From Boletus sp. NGJ (taxonomy: Eukaryota; Basidiomycota; Agaricomycetes; Boletales; Boletaceae), in contig JAGTXK010000243.1 in the NCBI GenBank assembly GCA_019096195.1, positions 186,001-250,000 of the forward strand: a stretch of DNA of 64,000 bases, given 5' to 3'. Below, piece by piece: positions 23,198 to 35,705 of this stretch. Both the position numbers and the translations under genes were made by a program. Position 1 is the stretch's first letter, and every line of letters begins with the position of its first letter. A model generated the notes under the pieces. It was not told the origin of the DNA. It did no database searches and was given only the letters and a program-made list of their open reading frames with translations.

Positions 23198-24659
23198 AAA
23201 CCTCTCGGTTTTAGATCCATTCTCTGATTCATGACAGGTTGACAGCAAAACGGCGTACGGTGAGAGGGCCCTCGGCCGGGACTAGCCTGAGAGAGTGCAG
23301 TTCCGTCTCTTCTCCGAATCAAGCATAGCCAATATCGCTTACCGACAAATGGAGTTGGGAATGTGGCCGTGTACCCGGAAATTGACTGTCGACAAACTCG
23401 TGGATTATTGTGGGTTGACGAGGGAGCCGGCCAGTCACGTCATCAAGTTGTAGAACGGTAGTGGTTGAATAGATAGCCTACTTCACGTTCAAACTTCGCG
23501 CGGGAAAGTTCGAAATGGACCATTTGGAGTGATCGAAAATATACAATGAACGATAGATTGTACAGTAAACTAGATGGCAACGAGCGGAGATGACAGTGCT
23601 CCTGGAAGTACCTTTCAACGTGGAACGTGTGAGTACCTCGCTTGAACACCCGATGCAGACACCCCCAGGTCGTACCACATGAGCCTACTGGTTCAGCCGT
23701 GTTCGATCTGTGGTAGAACGAACGGATAAACGCAATGTGTGCGAGTCCAATTTTAGCCCCCATAAAAGGCTCTGAAACTTCGTTATGTGGTTCTCGTACG
23801 GGGAACGATTCGGGAAGGTGCACCGTCATCCACTCGTCCGGATCGACTCTCCTTGGACCATTTTACTACATAACATGCCAAATCTTTTTTCACCGTGTAG
23901 CTTGGCTCAAGCACCTGCAGTCCACTCTCCCCGTCGTCCTTGCCCTCTGTAAAGCCTCTTGCAAAGCATGGCGTCACGAGAGTAACCTAACCCAAAAGTT
24001 GCACATGTAGTGTGGTAGGTCTAGACCACATAACATACCTTCAAGCGCGAGTCTCGGAAATTCTGAATCAAGACTTGTATCTAGGCACACGCAACATGTG
24101 TGATTAACTTCATCGCCAAGAACGATCTAAATGAAAAATGATGAACAAAGCTTGTAGATGATCAGAGTGTACATTCGGCGCAGCAATCGAGATCAGTTGC
24201 AGCGCGTGTTGGAGGCGTGTCCCGCAGGCATCCCGAAATTTGATCCACGTGTGTTGGTCCTTGACTCCTTGGACGTTCAGAATCGCAGCATGACAACGTA
24301 AAAAATGATATGGAGTCGCGTTCAGTAACATAGGAATGCGTTCCCGGACGTAGATTCAGAGCCGTCCAAGACAGTGTAAGCCCGGCGCATCGTTGACACG
24401 CGACTTACAGTGCTCCAGGCTTTGTAGGACTCGTAGTCCGTCGTGACTAGAACGCAATTATGGAAATCGTTTCGACAGCATATGTGCATCGACTGCCACA
24501 TCCCATGTACTGAGATCTGTGTCGCGAAAAGGGATATTACCTCGCTCGCAAAGCAAGGTCCCATAGCTACACTTTTTCTGCCGATCGTCCACACGCGCAA
24601 ACATGGATAGATTGTCCGAGTCACTGCAACTCATTTACATAAGTAAGTGCGGAAATCAT

Positions 24660-24709
<50 letters not shown>

Positions 24710-25211
24710 CCACTCCTGTCCTTGCATTGCACTGCAAGCAGGTCCTGGTCCTCAATGACGACCCCTAGTGATGATATTGAAGAGAAACTGATCCGTAAGC
24801 GAGGCTCGTAACTCTGGAGGAAGAACCTTGAAAGTGAGGCCTACCATCACGCCCGGGAAGATCACTCAAATGAGAGTAGAGCAACCATACTACATAATCA
24901 AGATCATCTTTGGTATTGTACAAAGTTAACTAACGCAGGGGACAATGAGATAGCAAGCACGAGTCGTCTGGGTCTTACAACAACACCATCCACGAGATAA
25001 ATATACAACGAAGGAAGAATAGAGGGGATGCATAGTTCCAAACGCTTAGCAAGAATAGGAGCGCATACGAAGGGCAAAAGTGTTGCATAAATGAAGGAGC
25101 AGTCCAAATCACGATATCAGTATGACAAAACCAATGGGTAACGTTTCCCCTGTACAACACAGCCGCTCGAAAGCGTGAATTCTATATGGTTGATTTGCCT
25201 GAGGAAATTTC
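23198..25211. other. Gene-poor stretch with an unrecognised minus-strand scrap
   Basis: About 2 kb. Frames at 24110-24331 and 24322-24624 (minus) read protein-like text (HTWIKFRDACGTRLQHALQL; LVTTDYESYKAW) and may be the end of an unknown gene, but no start or domain is visible. The minus frame 23443-23829 has no recognisable domain. A poly-T run lies at 24661-24709. Confidence 0.35.
24661..24709. repeat. Poly-T tract of 49 bases
   Basis: An uninterrupted run of 49 T. It is not flanked by a recognisable retroposed sequence or target-site duplication. Homopolymers of this length are often wrong in length in assemblies. Confidence 0.9.
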
Positions 25212-27065
25212 TCAGTAAGCGACGGCGGGAAGGCAATCTCCCGCGTGAATGCGGATGTAATCGTTTCCGAGGCCGCCAAACTGATCATCGTCCCCAGGAT
25301 AGTGGTATGAAGCGTTTGTGCCGTCCATGCAAGCACTATAGTTTGGCACACACCAATCGTAAAAGTTCGTTGCCCCTGCGTACTCGATGAAGATGGGCAT
25401 CTGCTCGTGTGGAGCTGTACACTCGGTCCAGCTCTTTGGCACACAATACGCGTTTTGCGTGTCTCGGATATAAGCAGGGGGCAATCCCTTGTCAAAGTCT
25501 GCGTTCGTAGAGCAAAAGTTGTAGGCCGCAAAGGATTGATCCTCGACAGGAGAAACGGAGGGCGTGTGGAGGGTATAGGTCAACCCTAGGCAATCGGGAG
25601 AAGGGGGTAGCCCTCTCGATGTCTCGAGGAGATTATACGGCTGTAATGATTACGTGCTTGAGAGAACATTGGTAACCGGCATCTGATCAATACTCACGTC
25701 ATTCCAGCGCGCCGGTGCGCCTTCTCTAAGTACGGATGGAAGAACCAAGGGAGACAGACACCCAATGGAATCCACTGACACGGCATGGGTAAGGCCTTCT
25801 GTTTGATCACTATTGAATGATGGGCACGGGCCCTGTCGAGTCTCCGCAATGTCGTACGAGACGTTGGCGAAGACGCTTTCAAGCGAGCTCTGACGATGGT
25901 GAGAGGATATCTGGTTCGGGGAGGATTGACCCGCTGGAGCAGAAAGCGAACGCCTGAACATCCCCGTGAGTGGGATCCGGAAACGGTCGTCATGAGAGGC
26001 GTCGGGGGTCTGAGCACGGATTTGAGGCGGGATAGAACCTCCGCATCTATTCGCCTGGATGGACCTAGGGTCGCCAGTTGAAGCGAGGGCCCCAGCGATC
26101 GTAGTGGAAATGATCTTCCCGTGGGTTTCGGCTTCGTTTGCCACCGCCACTTCTCTCTGTTCATCTCCGTCCTCCTTCCTGGTCCTTGCTCCATCTTTGC
26201 AGGAGTCATTCTGCCCACCAACCCGTCTACCGGCACTATCCTCCCATCGTCTTACCGCATCCTCAAGATCGATTCCTGTCTTCCCTTCCACCAAAAGATC
26301 CGCGATTATCGCGCATCTCTCGTCACCACTTTTCGCTTTCTTACCCGCAGGATCTCCTTTGACCTTTCGTCCAGGCTGAGTTGCTCGTTTTCGATTAGAC
26401 GCCTGAGGTCCGTCCTTGACCTTGAGCTTGGCGAGTGCGTTGGCTCCGGGTCTGAAACGCCAATCGGGGTATCGTTTCCTATGTTCCGCCTGTGCGACGA
26501 GCGCCTTTGCCTCCCAAACCTCCCTCTCTTCACGAGGAAGTGTCTTCCAATATTTACCTGTGATGCGGTCGTAATGCCACTCAACTTGTGATGATAAAGC
26601 AAGATTGCTTACCGATGATCTTTGAGAGGGTGCTATGGTTTCCTTCCACCTTCTCCGGAACTTGCTGGCTACGGATGAAGGACGATCTGAAGAGAATGAA
26701 GGCGTTGGGCGGGCGTGGGATATAAGAGGCGTCTCGCTTCCTGCCATGGGCTGCGCGGTCGGGGCCGTGGAACGTTGCTTGGGTCTCAGAGAGCTCGGCG
26801 AACTCAGCGGGAGCGGGGACTGGGTTCTCCCAGAGTGTTTCGAACGGAAGGGTGGGATCCGCACTCAGGGCAGTGATGGGCGTCATGTCGGTGAAGAATG
26901 TAAACGTCATTGATGGATTCGGGTTGTCGACGAGAGGAGGCATTCCGTCTGGTAGGTGATTTGATGAGAACTGGACGATGGACATTCCCAAAAAAAAAAT
27001 TAAAAAAACGCACCGTCGTCGTCCATGTTGCATTGGGGGATATCGTGTTCGCTGATCGTGGGCAT
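25212..27065 (-). CDS. HMG-box transcription factor 2 (SOX/MATA type)
   Basis: Model on the minus strand: 27065-27014, 26948-26613, 26557-25698, 25640-25212; introns of 65, 55 and 57 nt, phases consistent, 558 aa. The HMG box lies at about residues 93-165: YIPRPPNAFILFRSSFIRSQ, NHSTLSKIIG split by intron 2, KYWKTLPREEREVWEAKA and HRKRYPDWRFRP. A Lys/Arg-rich segment follows, then the block shared with genes 1 and 4 (DERCAIIADLLVEGKTGIDL) and an RRSLSAP motif. The last exon encodes a distinctive tail with several Cys, Tyr and Asp residues (NFCSTNADFDKG, VPKSWTECTAPHEQMPIF, GLGNDYIRIHAGDC) not obvious in the paralogues. The expected role is nuclear DNA binding, bending at a TTGT-type core, possibly in mating or fruiting. 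Long antisense open frames over exon 3 are shadows. Confidence 0.85.
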
Positions 27066-28389
27066 GGCGAATAAAGATTCGACGGTATTGTAGGACTATC
27101 GTGTTGAAGCGAAAACAAGCAGAGGTCTGGATATCGATGGATCAGGATTGGGGAAGTGATGGAGGAGAGAACGCACGGACACAACGGTGTTAGAGCGTCT
27201 AGAGGGATGTCGGCAGGTCGACCGAATGGCTTTATTCTCTCTTTGGCAACTGGGGCAATGGAATGGAAGAGTCGAGCTTTCTCGGCCGGTCAGTTCCCAC
27301 CAAACTAATCTTCCCGGTCCTTGGGCGCTCAAGAATCGCTGGACGACAACTTTCAGAAAGCATTTTCTCCGACAGGTAACAGCATGCCCTCTGTCGGCAA
27401 ATGCGACAAGTACTACTACTCCAACTGGAAAAAATAACTCCGCAAGGTCTGTATTTCCTTTCCTTTTTTTTTGCTTGATGCGACCTCGAGGACGCCTCGT
27501 GGTACAACCTCCCCGACAATTGAGAGAAAATGTTGCTTTATTTGCAAGCCCGTTTTTCAACCTAGACAATACCTCAACCACGCTCGCTCGTTCGTCGGCT
27601 CGTTCGCGAAGTGCCACATATTCCAAGGCCGACTCCGTGGACCGTGTGTACTACACACACCCTTCGCTTCGAACTCACCGTCACTTTATCAATACGTACT
27701 CCACCGCCTAGTCGAGCCAGCGGGCAGTTGGGCTCCGTATCCATCCGACGCGTGTGAGATGCGGCTCACAGTGTAAATTACTGGCTACGGGGTGCGTGTT
27801 CTCTATTCCAATTCAGAGGCTACTGCAGACTGTTGGTCTGCGGAACGGCGCGACGGAAACGACCGGGTAAACCAGTAGAGATCAGACCTGAGACGACACG
27901 ACGAGAAATTGCGGCATGTTCGTTTTATCAACTGCATTCTCTCTCTCGCCCGCCGCTGCGGAGACCACGGCATATTTACCTGGACCTCCGAGGACGCCGA
28001 TCTCCACACTAATCTCTACCGCCGCCTATGGTACTGCCCCAGTCCGACCCTCAAAGGACAGATCTCGGGTGCTGTTGTCGCAAGGGTACCCCTTTTGGTA
28101 CCGGTGGACATTCCGTTTTTCGACCCAAATATTATCAAACTGTGGCGCCGCCATGCGAGCACATGTTAGGTCGCGATGATCGCACTTGATCAAGAATAGG
28201 TGTCATGACCGATGAAGTGATGGTCAGCACAGGCCTCAACTTGAACCGGATCTTGACATAAACCTATCTGTTTTTCGCAGACACACAGCCCTCACAGATG
28301 AATGAAAGTGGAGGTTCTTCCCCAGGCTCAAATTTCGTCAGATTGAAAAACGTACAGTGTCCACTATTGATTGAACATTCTCCTGATTC
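27066..28389. other. Intergenic between HMG-box gene 2 and the arsenic gene
   Basis: Holds the HMG-box gene 2 promoter and the 3' flank of the arsenite methyltransferase gene. Overlapping open frames at 27187-27711 plus and 27096-27626 minus cover the same bases; neither has a domain, and the minus one has only scattered Cys pairs. The rest (27720-28390) shows nothing. Confidence 0.45.
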
Positions 28390-30133
28390 TCAGTCGAAAT
28401 CCACCAAATCCTCCTGTTCCTTGTATGACGATACCCATTTCGTCGCACCTCCCGTCATCACGAACGCTTTCGACTCGGTGTGTCCTTGTTGATCCAAGTA
28501 ATCTTGGTACCTATACATGCATAGGTGAATCAAACATCCTCTCATGTCGTTAATGAGAATACCATTTAGCACACCGCGGCGCTCGACCATTGGAGCTCCC
28601 ACAGTAGAAGATCACCTGTTTTGTCCCCTTGTGTTCCTCATAGAACTTGAGTAGGTCGTCATAGAAGGTTTGAGCCGGTTGTTGGACACTTCCGCGGACA
28701 TGACCTCCCTTACCAATTATTAGCTTGGACAACGCACGATGGTCGATGGCAGGACACTCACTGCATGGTCATCTTTCCTTACGTCAATTACAACAAAATC
28801 TTTCTCGCCGAGTTCCGGGTTCCTGATAAGATCTGCGATTTCACCGCATTCCAGATTGCTCGGGGACGACGCTGGAGCCGGATACGCGTCCCACCAATTC
28901 TTAAGAGCGGATTCTGGCACGGAGTTAGCGGCAGCAGAGCCGTCGCTCTTCCTGGCATAAATTTGGTAGGACTCTTTTGTATCCAGGTGTGAATGTTGGT
29001 CAGTGCGAACGATACGCTACTAGCACAGTACTCACGGGCCCACTCGTTCAAATCTCCAATGTCAGCGGGAGCACATGCAGATGTAGCTGAACATTCCGTT
29101 CCGCAACACCCAATTGGGCCGTAGACATTGAGGTCACTTGGACTCCCCGTGAATAAAACATCTGCCAACATAATTGTGATATCGATGGCATCGCTTCTTT
29201 CAACACTAACCCACCTTTGAAGCCCACGTCCTCCATCAACGCTTGGTATTCCTGGAGCAGAATGGCACCGGATATACAGCCGACATACGCCGCCATGTTA
29301 GACCTCAAGGAATCCGGAAAGGGTTTCCTGGCGATAATCTGCGTGTGACTGTATAAGAAAAAGTCATACCATGACTATGCATACTCGACCGTACATCATC
29401 AAGGCTGACACGGCCTCCAGGTTTAAGGACGCGGTACACTTCCTGCATCAACTTGAGTTTACCCGCGGGCGGCAACAAGTTGATCACGCAGTTTGACAAA
29501 ATGCAATCCACCGAGTTGCTTTCGATCGGCAGATCTCCCGACAATGCAGCCTTCACGAATGCAACGTGCGGCGGCTTGAGGCCTTTGGCCGCAGCGTTGC
29601 GTCGAGCCCGAGTAATCATATCCTAGTACGTTCGTCTGAGATCAACATATTTCAGCCTCTGGGCTCATTCGGACCCACGTCTGAATTATCTAGCCCGATG
29701 ACTTGTCCGGTGGGACCCACTTTGGCAGCAGCGAGAAAGACGTCTATGCCCCCACCGGAGCCGAGATCGAGCACAGTCTCTCCCTATACATATACAGCAG
29801 GTCAGTGACGATATTCGTCCTGTCGTACCACAAACTCATCACCCACCTCCTTTATCGATGCGGTCGCAACGGGATTTCCACAGCTTAATCCCATGTGTGC
29901 TTCGGCTGGGACCGACTGTAGTTGTTCAGAGGTGTATCCGAACGCATTTGCGACGCGCTCGGCATCTAGGTTGGACACTCTACGGTCATCGACGTGGACA
30001 CTCGGGAAAAAACAGGTGGTCACATACAGGCTCGATCTGTACTTTCCCTGCTCATCTTGCTGTACGCCTCGTTCACGACATTAACCAGGTTCGCCTCATC
30101 ATTTGAGGCCACTTTGTTACAGCACGGGCTCAT
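28390..30133 (-). CDS. Arsenite methyltransferase fused to Cdc25/Acr2-like rhodanese (arsenate reductase) domain
   Basis: Model on the minus strand, nine exons: 30133-30028, 29977-29847, 29783-29679, 29622-29395, 29338-29215, 29161-29036, 28973-28762, 28708-28563, 28510-28390; introns of 50-63 nt, all phases consistent, 432 aa. The N-terminal 270 residues are an ArsM/AS3MT-type SAM methyltransferase: [16 protein letters not shown] binds SAM, and the three conserved cysteines are present in GLSCGNP (about 67), LSNCVINL (about 159) and YVGCISG (about 211). A Cys-rich patch ([13 protein letters not shown]) follows, as in other AS3MT C-termini. After the linker SYQIYARK, residues about 310-430 form a rhodanese-fold domain: [17 protein letters not shown] and the active loop [10 protein letters not shown], a CX5R loop as in Cdc25 phosphatases and the yeast arsenate reductase Acr2p. 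One protein could thus reduce As(V) and methylate As(III), probably in the cytosol. A TATA box lies about 200 bases upstream. Confidence 0.85.
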
Positions 30134-30330
30134 GGTGAAGACTTGATATCAACGAACTGTCGATAGCACAAAAATAGTTGTAAACGTGTGACGATCTGCC
30201 TTGACGAGGGGGTGAAGAGTGGTGGGACAAAAGCGATAAGGAACTAGCTGAAACAGGCTCTGCTAGTGTGGCAGTAGACAGAGGGCTTCCGGCGACCAAT
30301 GCCTCAGGCTCGTCAGCTCAGCTAGAAAGC

Positions 30331-30338
30331 TTTATATA
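30331..30338 (-). promoter_or_regulatory. TATA box of the arsenite methyltransferase fusion gene
   Basis: The minus strand reads GTATATAAAG about 200 bases upstream of the ATG at 30133. No clear metal-response palindrome was recognised nearby. Confidence 0.4.
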
Positions 30339-31480
30339 CGATATGCTAACTTGAACATAGGGATCAGTCAGCACTATGTAAGTCGATTACCAACCAAACT
30401 ACACATGGCGACATAGTGTGAGAAGGTCAAGGTACAAACGACATCCTGAGAAGCGGCTAAGCATGTCCTGACATACTGAATTTCCAGGATATGACAAGGC
30501 GTGTCAGGGATTGTCAGGGCATCAGTGGTCAGTTCCCCTATTTTGTCCTCTGCTTAAAGGCATGTAACATGGTGATCAAAATTCGATTGCATCCAGGCGG
30601 TCTCAAGGCTTCGCGCTGAGCCTCACCCGTTGCCAGTTGAAGGAACCTCGGCATCATAAATTATGATAGCTATCTCTGATCATGTCACACCTAGCTTTTG
30701 GTACTTCACGCGCTCCTGTTGTGTGCGCAAACACCACCGGGGGAGGATTGGTGACTCCTGGTCAAATCTGTTGCGTATCCTCAACGGTGTGCCTCCCTTG
30801 CCTTCCCATCGAATGCCGAAAAGTGTAATAGGCCTTCCGGATCCCTTTATTTTCCGACATCCGCTGACCCAATGAAATGTTCACCATCACCAATGAACAT
30901 CGCATTCGTCGTGCCATATGAAGCATCGGGGAACGGAACGACGTGGAGTGAGAGACCTCGAGCGTCTCGAGCATCAATCCATCTAGAGGCTTCGACATTA
31001 TCTTTGCAAAGGCAAGCAAGCGAGTGGAAGCTCCCCAACGTGGGAAGGCTCCACAGCACCATCCGAGTCGTAAAAATATGCTTTCAAAAATGTATCTTGT
31101 GAAGGATGATAAGATAGCATTATGAGTCCAGCCGGAAGGAGAGAGGAGTACCGCTCCGAGATGTACCCTTCAAGATGCCTCTGGCAAGAGTCCAAATTCG
31201 ACCATGCCGCAATTTGCCGTACCTTGACAATGGGAGTTTCTGTCCGACAATAGGGACAAACTGATTTGAGACTCCATGGTTTGGTCCTTCTTGATACGAT
31301 AGATGCAAGCAAAAGACTTGACCCAACGAGGCAGGTTGATGAGTTTAATTGAATGACAAGTTGTCTTTGTTTTCATGCGGAACTCACGGGCCGGGTCGGA
31401 CCGCGGCGTCGCCTGCTGCACCCCATGTGACAAATTAAATTCGAGAACGAGGTTGGTATCGTGAGGCACAGTCGAAACCA
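30339..31480 (-). other. Possible continuation of the HET gene 3' end, otherwise intergenic
   Basis: Minus-strand frames just below the HET stop look coding: about 31440-31540 (LHLVACNNIHTISYIEIVVS), in a different frame from the HET end, matches the end of the HET pseudogene at 19.8 kb (HLVACDDLYTIPYS). Further frames at 30998-31312 (SVCPYCRTETPIVKVRQIA) and 30847-31062 (EASRWIDARDARGLSLHVVP) continue in the same direction. The HET protein may extend through one more intron or a frame change, or this may be decayed sequence. Positions 30339-30840 show nothing. Confidence 0.35.
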
Positions 31481-34400
31481 CTATTTCGATGTAGGAGATC
31501 GTATGGATGTTGTTACAAGCGACAAGGTGAAGGTTTTTCGTCCAGCCACACTAGCCGGCTGCGTATCCTTGAGATCTGGTTCCCGAATAACCGTATCACT
31601 ACCGGTCGTATCAGGCATCCCCACACAGGATATCCGTAAAAGGTTGTCGGTGCAAAGCTTCATCCATGGGATTTCATCATCTTCTCCGCTCTCCGAGTAG
31701 AGTAGAAAACAGATATAATCCGCCCCAACGACCAATTTCCCTTGCTGGCGACTCTGGGTGGGGTGGTGGTTGATTATGCATGCCGAGAGTTGTCGAGCGC
31801 CACGAATGATTCCAAGGCGGTCCGCCCGGCATTCCACGACGAGATCTCCGTACCTCCCCAAAAGACTTTCCTTGTCTGATCGTGGTTTCAGGTTAACGTG
31901 GAATGGGTGTCCGGGCTCGTCTGGGACTACGACTGAGCAGAGCTCCATCGGAATAGGAGGCAACGACTTCAGAAACAAGCTATCTGGAGTGATGGTGAAC
32001 TCTTGCACGCCAGCCCTACCCTCCACCATATGAGCCTCGAACCTGGGGTATGATGCGGGAGACGAGGGGAGAGCAAAGTGGTCCACGGAAGGTTGTCCGA
32101 ACCATGCAAAAATGTCCCAACTAGGGTTCTTTGCAGCAATAGTTTCGACAAGGCGCGAGAAAGCCCGGGTGCCCTCCCCATAATATATTGTAAGGTCGAT
32201 GTGCAACAACCCGACAAGACAGTAGGCCCTATCTTCAATGCGAGTCGTCTGTCGCCTCGACGCCCAGGAAATGATCTCCCAGAAAGTACGCCCATGGATT
32301 CCATGGCTGTTGTCAGCGGTGAGCACTGCTTTGCAAATGCCAGTGAAATTCTCGAGATGGTGAGCGACAGCGACGTCTTTTCTATCGTCGTCGACCTCGA
32401 GATGGTTGAAGGATTGCCAGTTTCTGTTGTAAAACTTGATTCGTCTAGGGGCTAAGAGGTCCAGAAGGGTCCAGCTTTCTATAAACCACGACTCGTGGAC
32501 CCAATCTTCATACGACGCAGACTCCGCAAGATAGACGATACAAAGGTACGAGTTTGCATACCACTTGTACATCGCTTGAGTAGCCTCGCTGAGCTCAGCC
32601 GTGTTCGATTGATCCACACAGCAAGTATCCACCCAGGCCAGCTTGCGTCCCAGGCTGCGAGATATCATGCAGAACTGTACGATCTTACTGGACGTGAACT
32701 TGTGCATGGAAGAGTAATTTCTATCACAAATATCCCGATAGGTGGGTTCACCGGCGATCTCATCCCGGCGATGAGACAGTACGTCGTATTTCACGACTTC
32801 TTGGATGATTTGTCTGAGAACGGTCGCGCGCTTAGACTGATGCGTAGCCAAGGGATCGCTCTGAGACATCCGTTCTTGGATCTGCTCTTCATCAACTTTT
32901 GCTATATCATCTTTGAGGACGCGAAGGACGCTCTTCCGTGAGACGAGTTGCAACGTTGACGTGTCAATGAAGCGGGCAGGTAATTCGTTGTCAATATATT
33001 CTTTGAAGGCATCGGCGATGGAACGGGAGGGCTGTTCGTCGCCATTGTTAGCTCAAGACCATTCGAAGAATTTGCATTTGGTTTCTCACCGACGAAGTCG
33101 GTGATTTCCCTTTCTTCCTGTTCCGGTGCCTCGCGGGAGAATGGCGACGTGAATGGGAAGGGGATGCATAGTGAGATGAAGATGGGCTCCCCGCACCTTG
33201 CGAAGGGTGACTGCTGACAATTCGGAGAGTTGGAGACCTAAACTGGCGGGAAACAAAGCGGGGCGTGCTCCGATCAGCACTCAAGCCCGTGGTAGTGACC
33301 TCATCAGTGCTGACGTAGTCTAACGTGATATCATTCGCGAAATCACCCAATCGATCAACATCAGAATGAGTTGGTGGTTCATGCTCTTTATCTCTCAGAT
33401 AGACAGTATCTGAGAGCAATGAGTAATTGTGACAACATGGAAATGTCATTCTTACCTGTATCTCTAACTATAGAATAGTGCATGGGCACTAATGCTTCAA
33501 GACGGTTCTCCAGGTCCTCCACCGTCCATGATTGTCCCTGGATCACGACACTTAAAAAACGAGCATGAGTAAGATGGATTCCTCACCCCTTCGGACGATT
33601 TGAGCATTGCTATCCACTGACTATCATGAGTCACAGCGATTTTTGCGGACGGTTCCTACACCGCCATGAGTATAACCGTCGCATACCTCAATCCAAGGCG
33701 GTACAAACCTTTGCCAATAGATACCGGTTGATAATCTCCGATGGATGAGATGCCTAACAAATAATTGCACTGATCTGGTCCCGGTGATGCAGGATAAATT
33801 TTACCTGTGTTATGTTTGGTACATGCTCAATTTTTACATTGCTTTTGGGGGTCTCTGTCGCTGTTTCCTGATTTGAGTCTCCCGCCGGAGAATTTAGGGA
33901 CAGAGGGAAGGAAAAAATCCTGCCGAGTAATCCAGCTTCTCGTTGTCCGCTCGGGACTTGTTCAAAGAGATTAGGTGTGACTGTGATTGCACGAATAAAC
34001 ACGGTTTGGTTATGTCGCCCTTGACGGTTTGACGGGGGGCCGATCTTGCGCTGAAAACGACCTGTAGGCTGCCAAACTGAGGCATCCCGTATAGTCAGTT
34101 CATCTACTTCCACCAACTTGCAATGCGTCCGGACTGGGTCGGTATTCGCAGCCATGTGCATGCTGAATGATGCAATGGACCACGAACACGTTTTATAGTA
34201 CCCAGTGAGTAGGTAGATCGAGTTGGATCGCGGCCATCCGAGACGATCTCTAAAACGCTCGAGCCAATCCGCCCCATGCTCCCTTGCATAGTCCTCGAAT
34301 AGTCGCCTATGATGGAGTCCAAGCTGAAACAATTGTGCCCCCTGAGGTAAGATGATATGTGATCCATCATCAGACAGGGTAGCACTATATTCAGTTGTTC

Positions 34401-34813
34401 TACGACTGGTCGCGCAGTCAGCTGCCGTTGCACGATTATGGGAGGAAGCTAGCATACCTGACACCAGCGTCGTCCATGACCGCTTCCACTTCATCAACAT
34501 CCCACATCGTTGCAGGGGATGAGGCTACCTCACGAGGTGGGATGTCTTCGCCGCCGTAGCGAGCATCCTCCTGCTCAATTGGTGGGAAGTTTGGTGGGGA
34601 GCCACCATTTCCTGGAGGAGGTTCAAAGATATTGAAGAAAAGATCGAATCGTCCTTGTTCATCGACGGTGCCAACGTCCCCGATCCTGAGGCCGACGCTC
34701 TGGCAAGCCGGTGGCAATAAGTCTGGGTCAGGGTTCCACAGAGGATAGCCATGTATGAAAAGATGTTTTGCAAATGCAGCTTGTAGAGAAGGAAGGGTTT
34801 GAGTGGGGGGCAT
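31481..34813 (-). CDS. HET-domain protein with N-terminal Agaricomycete 'GYPLW-GDVG' module
   Basis: Model on the minus strand, seven exons: 34813-34458, 34405-33805, 33753-33709, 33655-33587, 33537-33456, 33409-33090, 33031-31481; introns of 46-58 nt, every phase agrees, 1007 aa. Residues 1 to about 400 carry an Agaricomycete module I know only as hypothetical: HGYPLWNPDPDLLPP, RIGDVGTVDEQGRFDLFFNI, a Trp-rich middle (YYKTCSWSIASFSMH), then HPSEIINRYLLAK and KIAVTHDSQWIAML. A basic Ser/Pro-rich linker (about 440-491) follows. The HET domain occupies about residues 575-740 (KYDVLSHRRDE, LAWVDTCCVDQSNTAELSEA, MYKWYANSYLCIVYLAE, WFIESWTLLDLLAPRRIKFY), continuing with WEIISWASRRQTTRIEDRAY. HET domains trigger vegetative-incompatibility cell death. 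The link depends on the 58-nt phase-0 intron at 33032-33089; if it is retained, the N-module ends at 33048. The usual HET Trp in SHRW is Arg here. The C-terminus may continue in another frame below 31540. Confidence 0.7.
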
Positions 34814-35705
34814 ACTAAAGCCCTCAGCAGGAGAGCGAAAGGCTCGAGCCGGGGATTACCCGAAGGCACACGGTGTAACTTAGGGCTATATTATTACATA
34901 ACTTGAGCTCCCTTGGTGCTCTCCGACTTCCAAGGACGAGGGATTGGGCACCAACTACTCGTATGGTGCTAGAGCCTAGCATATAGCACGTTTCTCCAGC
35001 TGATAGAAACGGATCAGTGCGCGAGGACGTCGTTCAATGTACCAGTGTGTCAAGTGACCTTGCATGCCAGGAAGTCGAACGAACCTGCGATTAGACTGTA
35101 CACATCACTCAAGTTCTACACAAGGAAAACGAATCCTGAATATTGTGAGTCTGTCCGTCTAATGCATACGGCCATTGATGCATCTGATGGACCGTGTTAC
35201 ATGGATGATGATAGGGAAGATGCGTTTGCGACACTGCTCACGAATGACGTAAACACCTGATATTATCATTCGAGTGAATGGGCTCTAGACTATGAATATA
35301 GATGATGGCGAACCAATGTTTATATCGTCTTGGAGTCACCATGGCCACCACTATTCCTTCCGGGTCGGACTCCGTGACCGTTCGTTCCTTGGGCCAACTC
35401 TTCGAGGGACAAGACCCTCTCCCGTCCTTCTTGCATCCGCGGCAAGCACGTCCGTGATGGACCATCATCACGTGTCAACCATATTTAAGCTCGGGCGGTA
35501 TCCTCAGCTCCAAATGCGCCTGCGCCCCAACGCGATCCGCAGTCTTCGGGACCCATCCCAGCAGTTGCGACAACCGAAATACACGCGTGTCCACCGCGAA
35601 CGCCTGTCGTCCTAGACAAAACACACACGCTGCCGTCTTGGGGCCGACCCGTCGAGCAAAACCAGCGCTTGGCATCGCACATTCGTCCGTCACCCCCAGC
35701 GCTGC
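33311..35705. repeat. Segmental duplication, copy 1
   Basis: Near-identical to 38912-41302 in the same orientation. It covers the N-module exons of the HET gene, their upstream region and the 3' half of a HhH-GPD glycosylase gene. One breakpoint lies in the linker after the N-module, the other inside the glycosylase gene. A small block at about 34928-35010 is inverted relative to the corresponding bases at about 40480-40558. The N-module is intact in this copy. Confidence 0.85.
35290..35700 (-). pseudogene. Truncated HhH-GPD DNA glycosylase copy
   Basis: Matches the 3' half of the intact gene at 40902-41840 almost base for base (for example the blocks encoding HLELRIPPELKYG and KERTVTESDPEGIV), but the 5' half is missing beyond about 35705 and small deletions change the frame in the catalytic segment. 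It is the edge of the segmental duplication and cannot encode a glycosylase. Confidence 0.8.

Noticed and set aside
24661-24709. Poly-T as the tail of a retroposed gene copy
   Set aside because: No coding or SINE-like body and no target-site repeat next to it.
25896-26379. Antisense frames suggesting a gene on the plus strand inside HMG-box gene 2
   Set aside because: All are shadows of the minus-strand exon.
26121-26591. Long open frame antisense to HMG-box gene 2
   Set aside because: It mirrors the coding exon with a Ser/Pro-rich text, has no domain and no splice logic.
27187-27711. 174-residue plus-strand frame opposite a 176-residue minus frame
   Set aside because: Both cover the same bases and neither has a recognisable domain; at most one can be real and I cannot support either.
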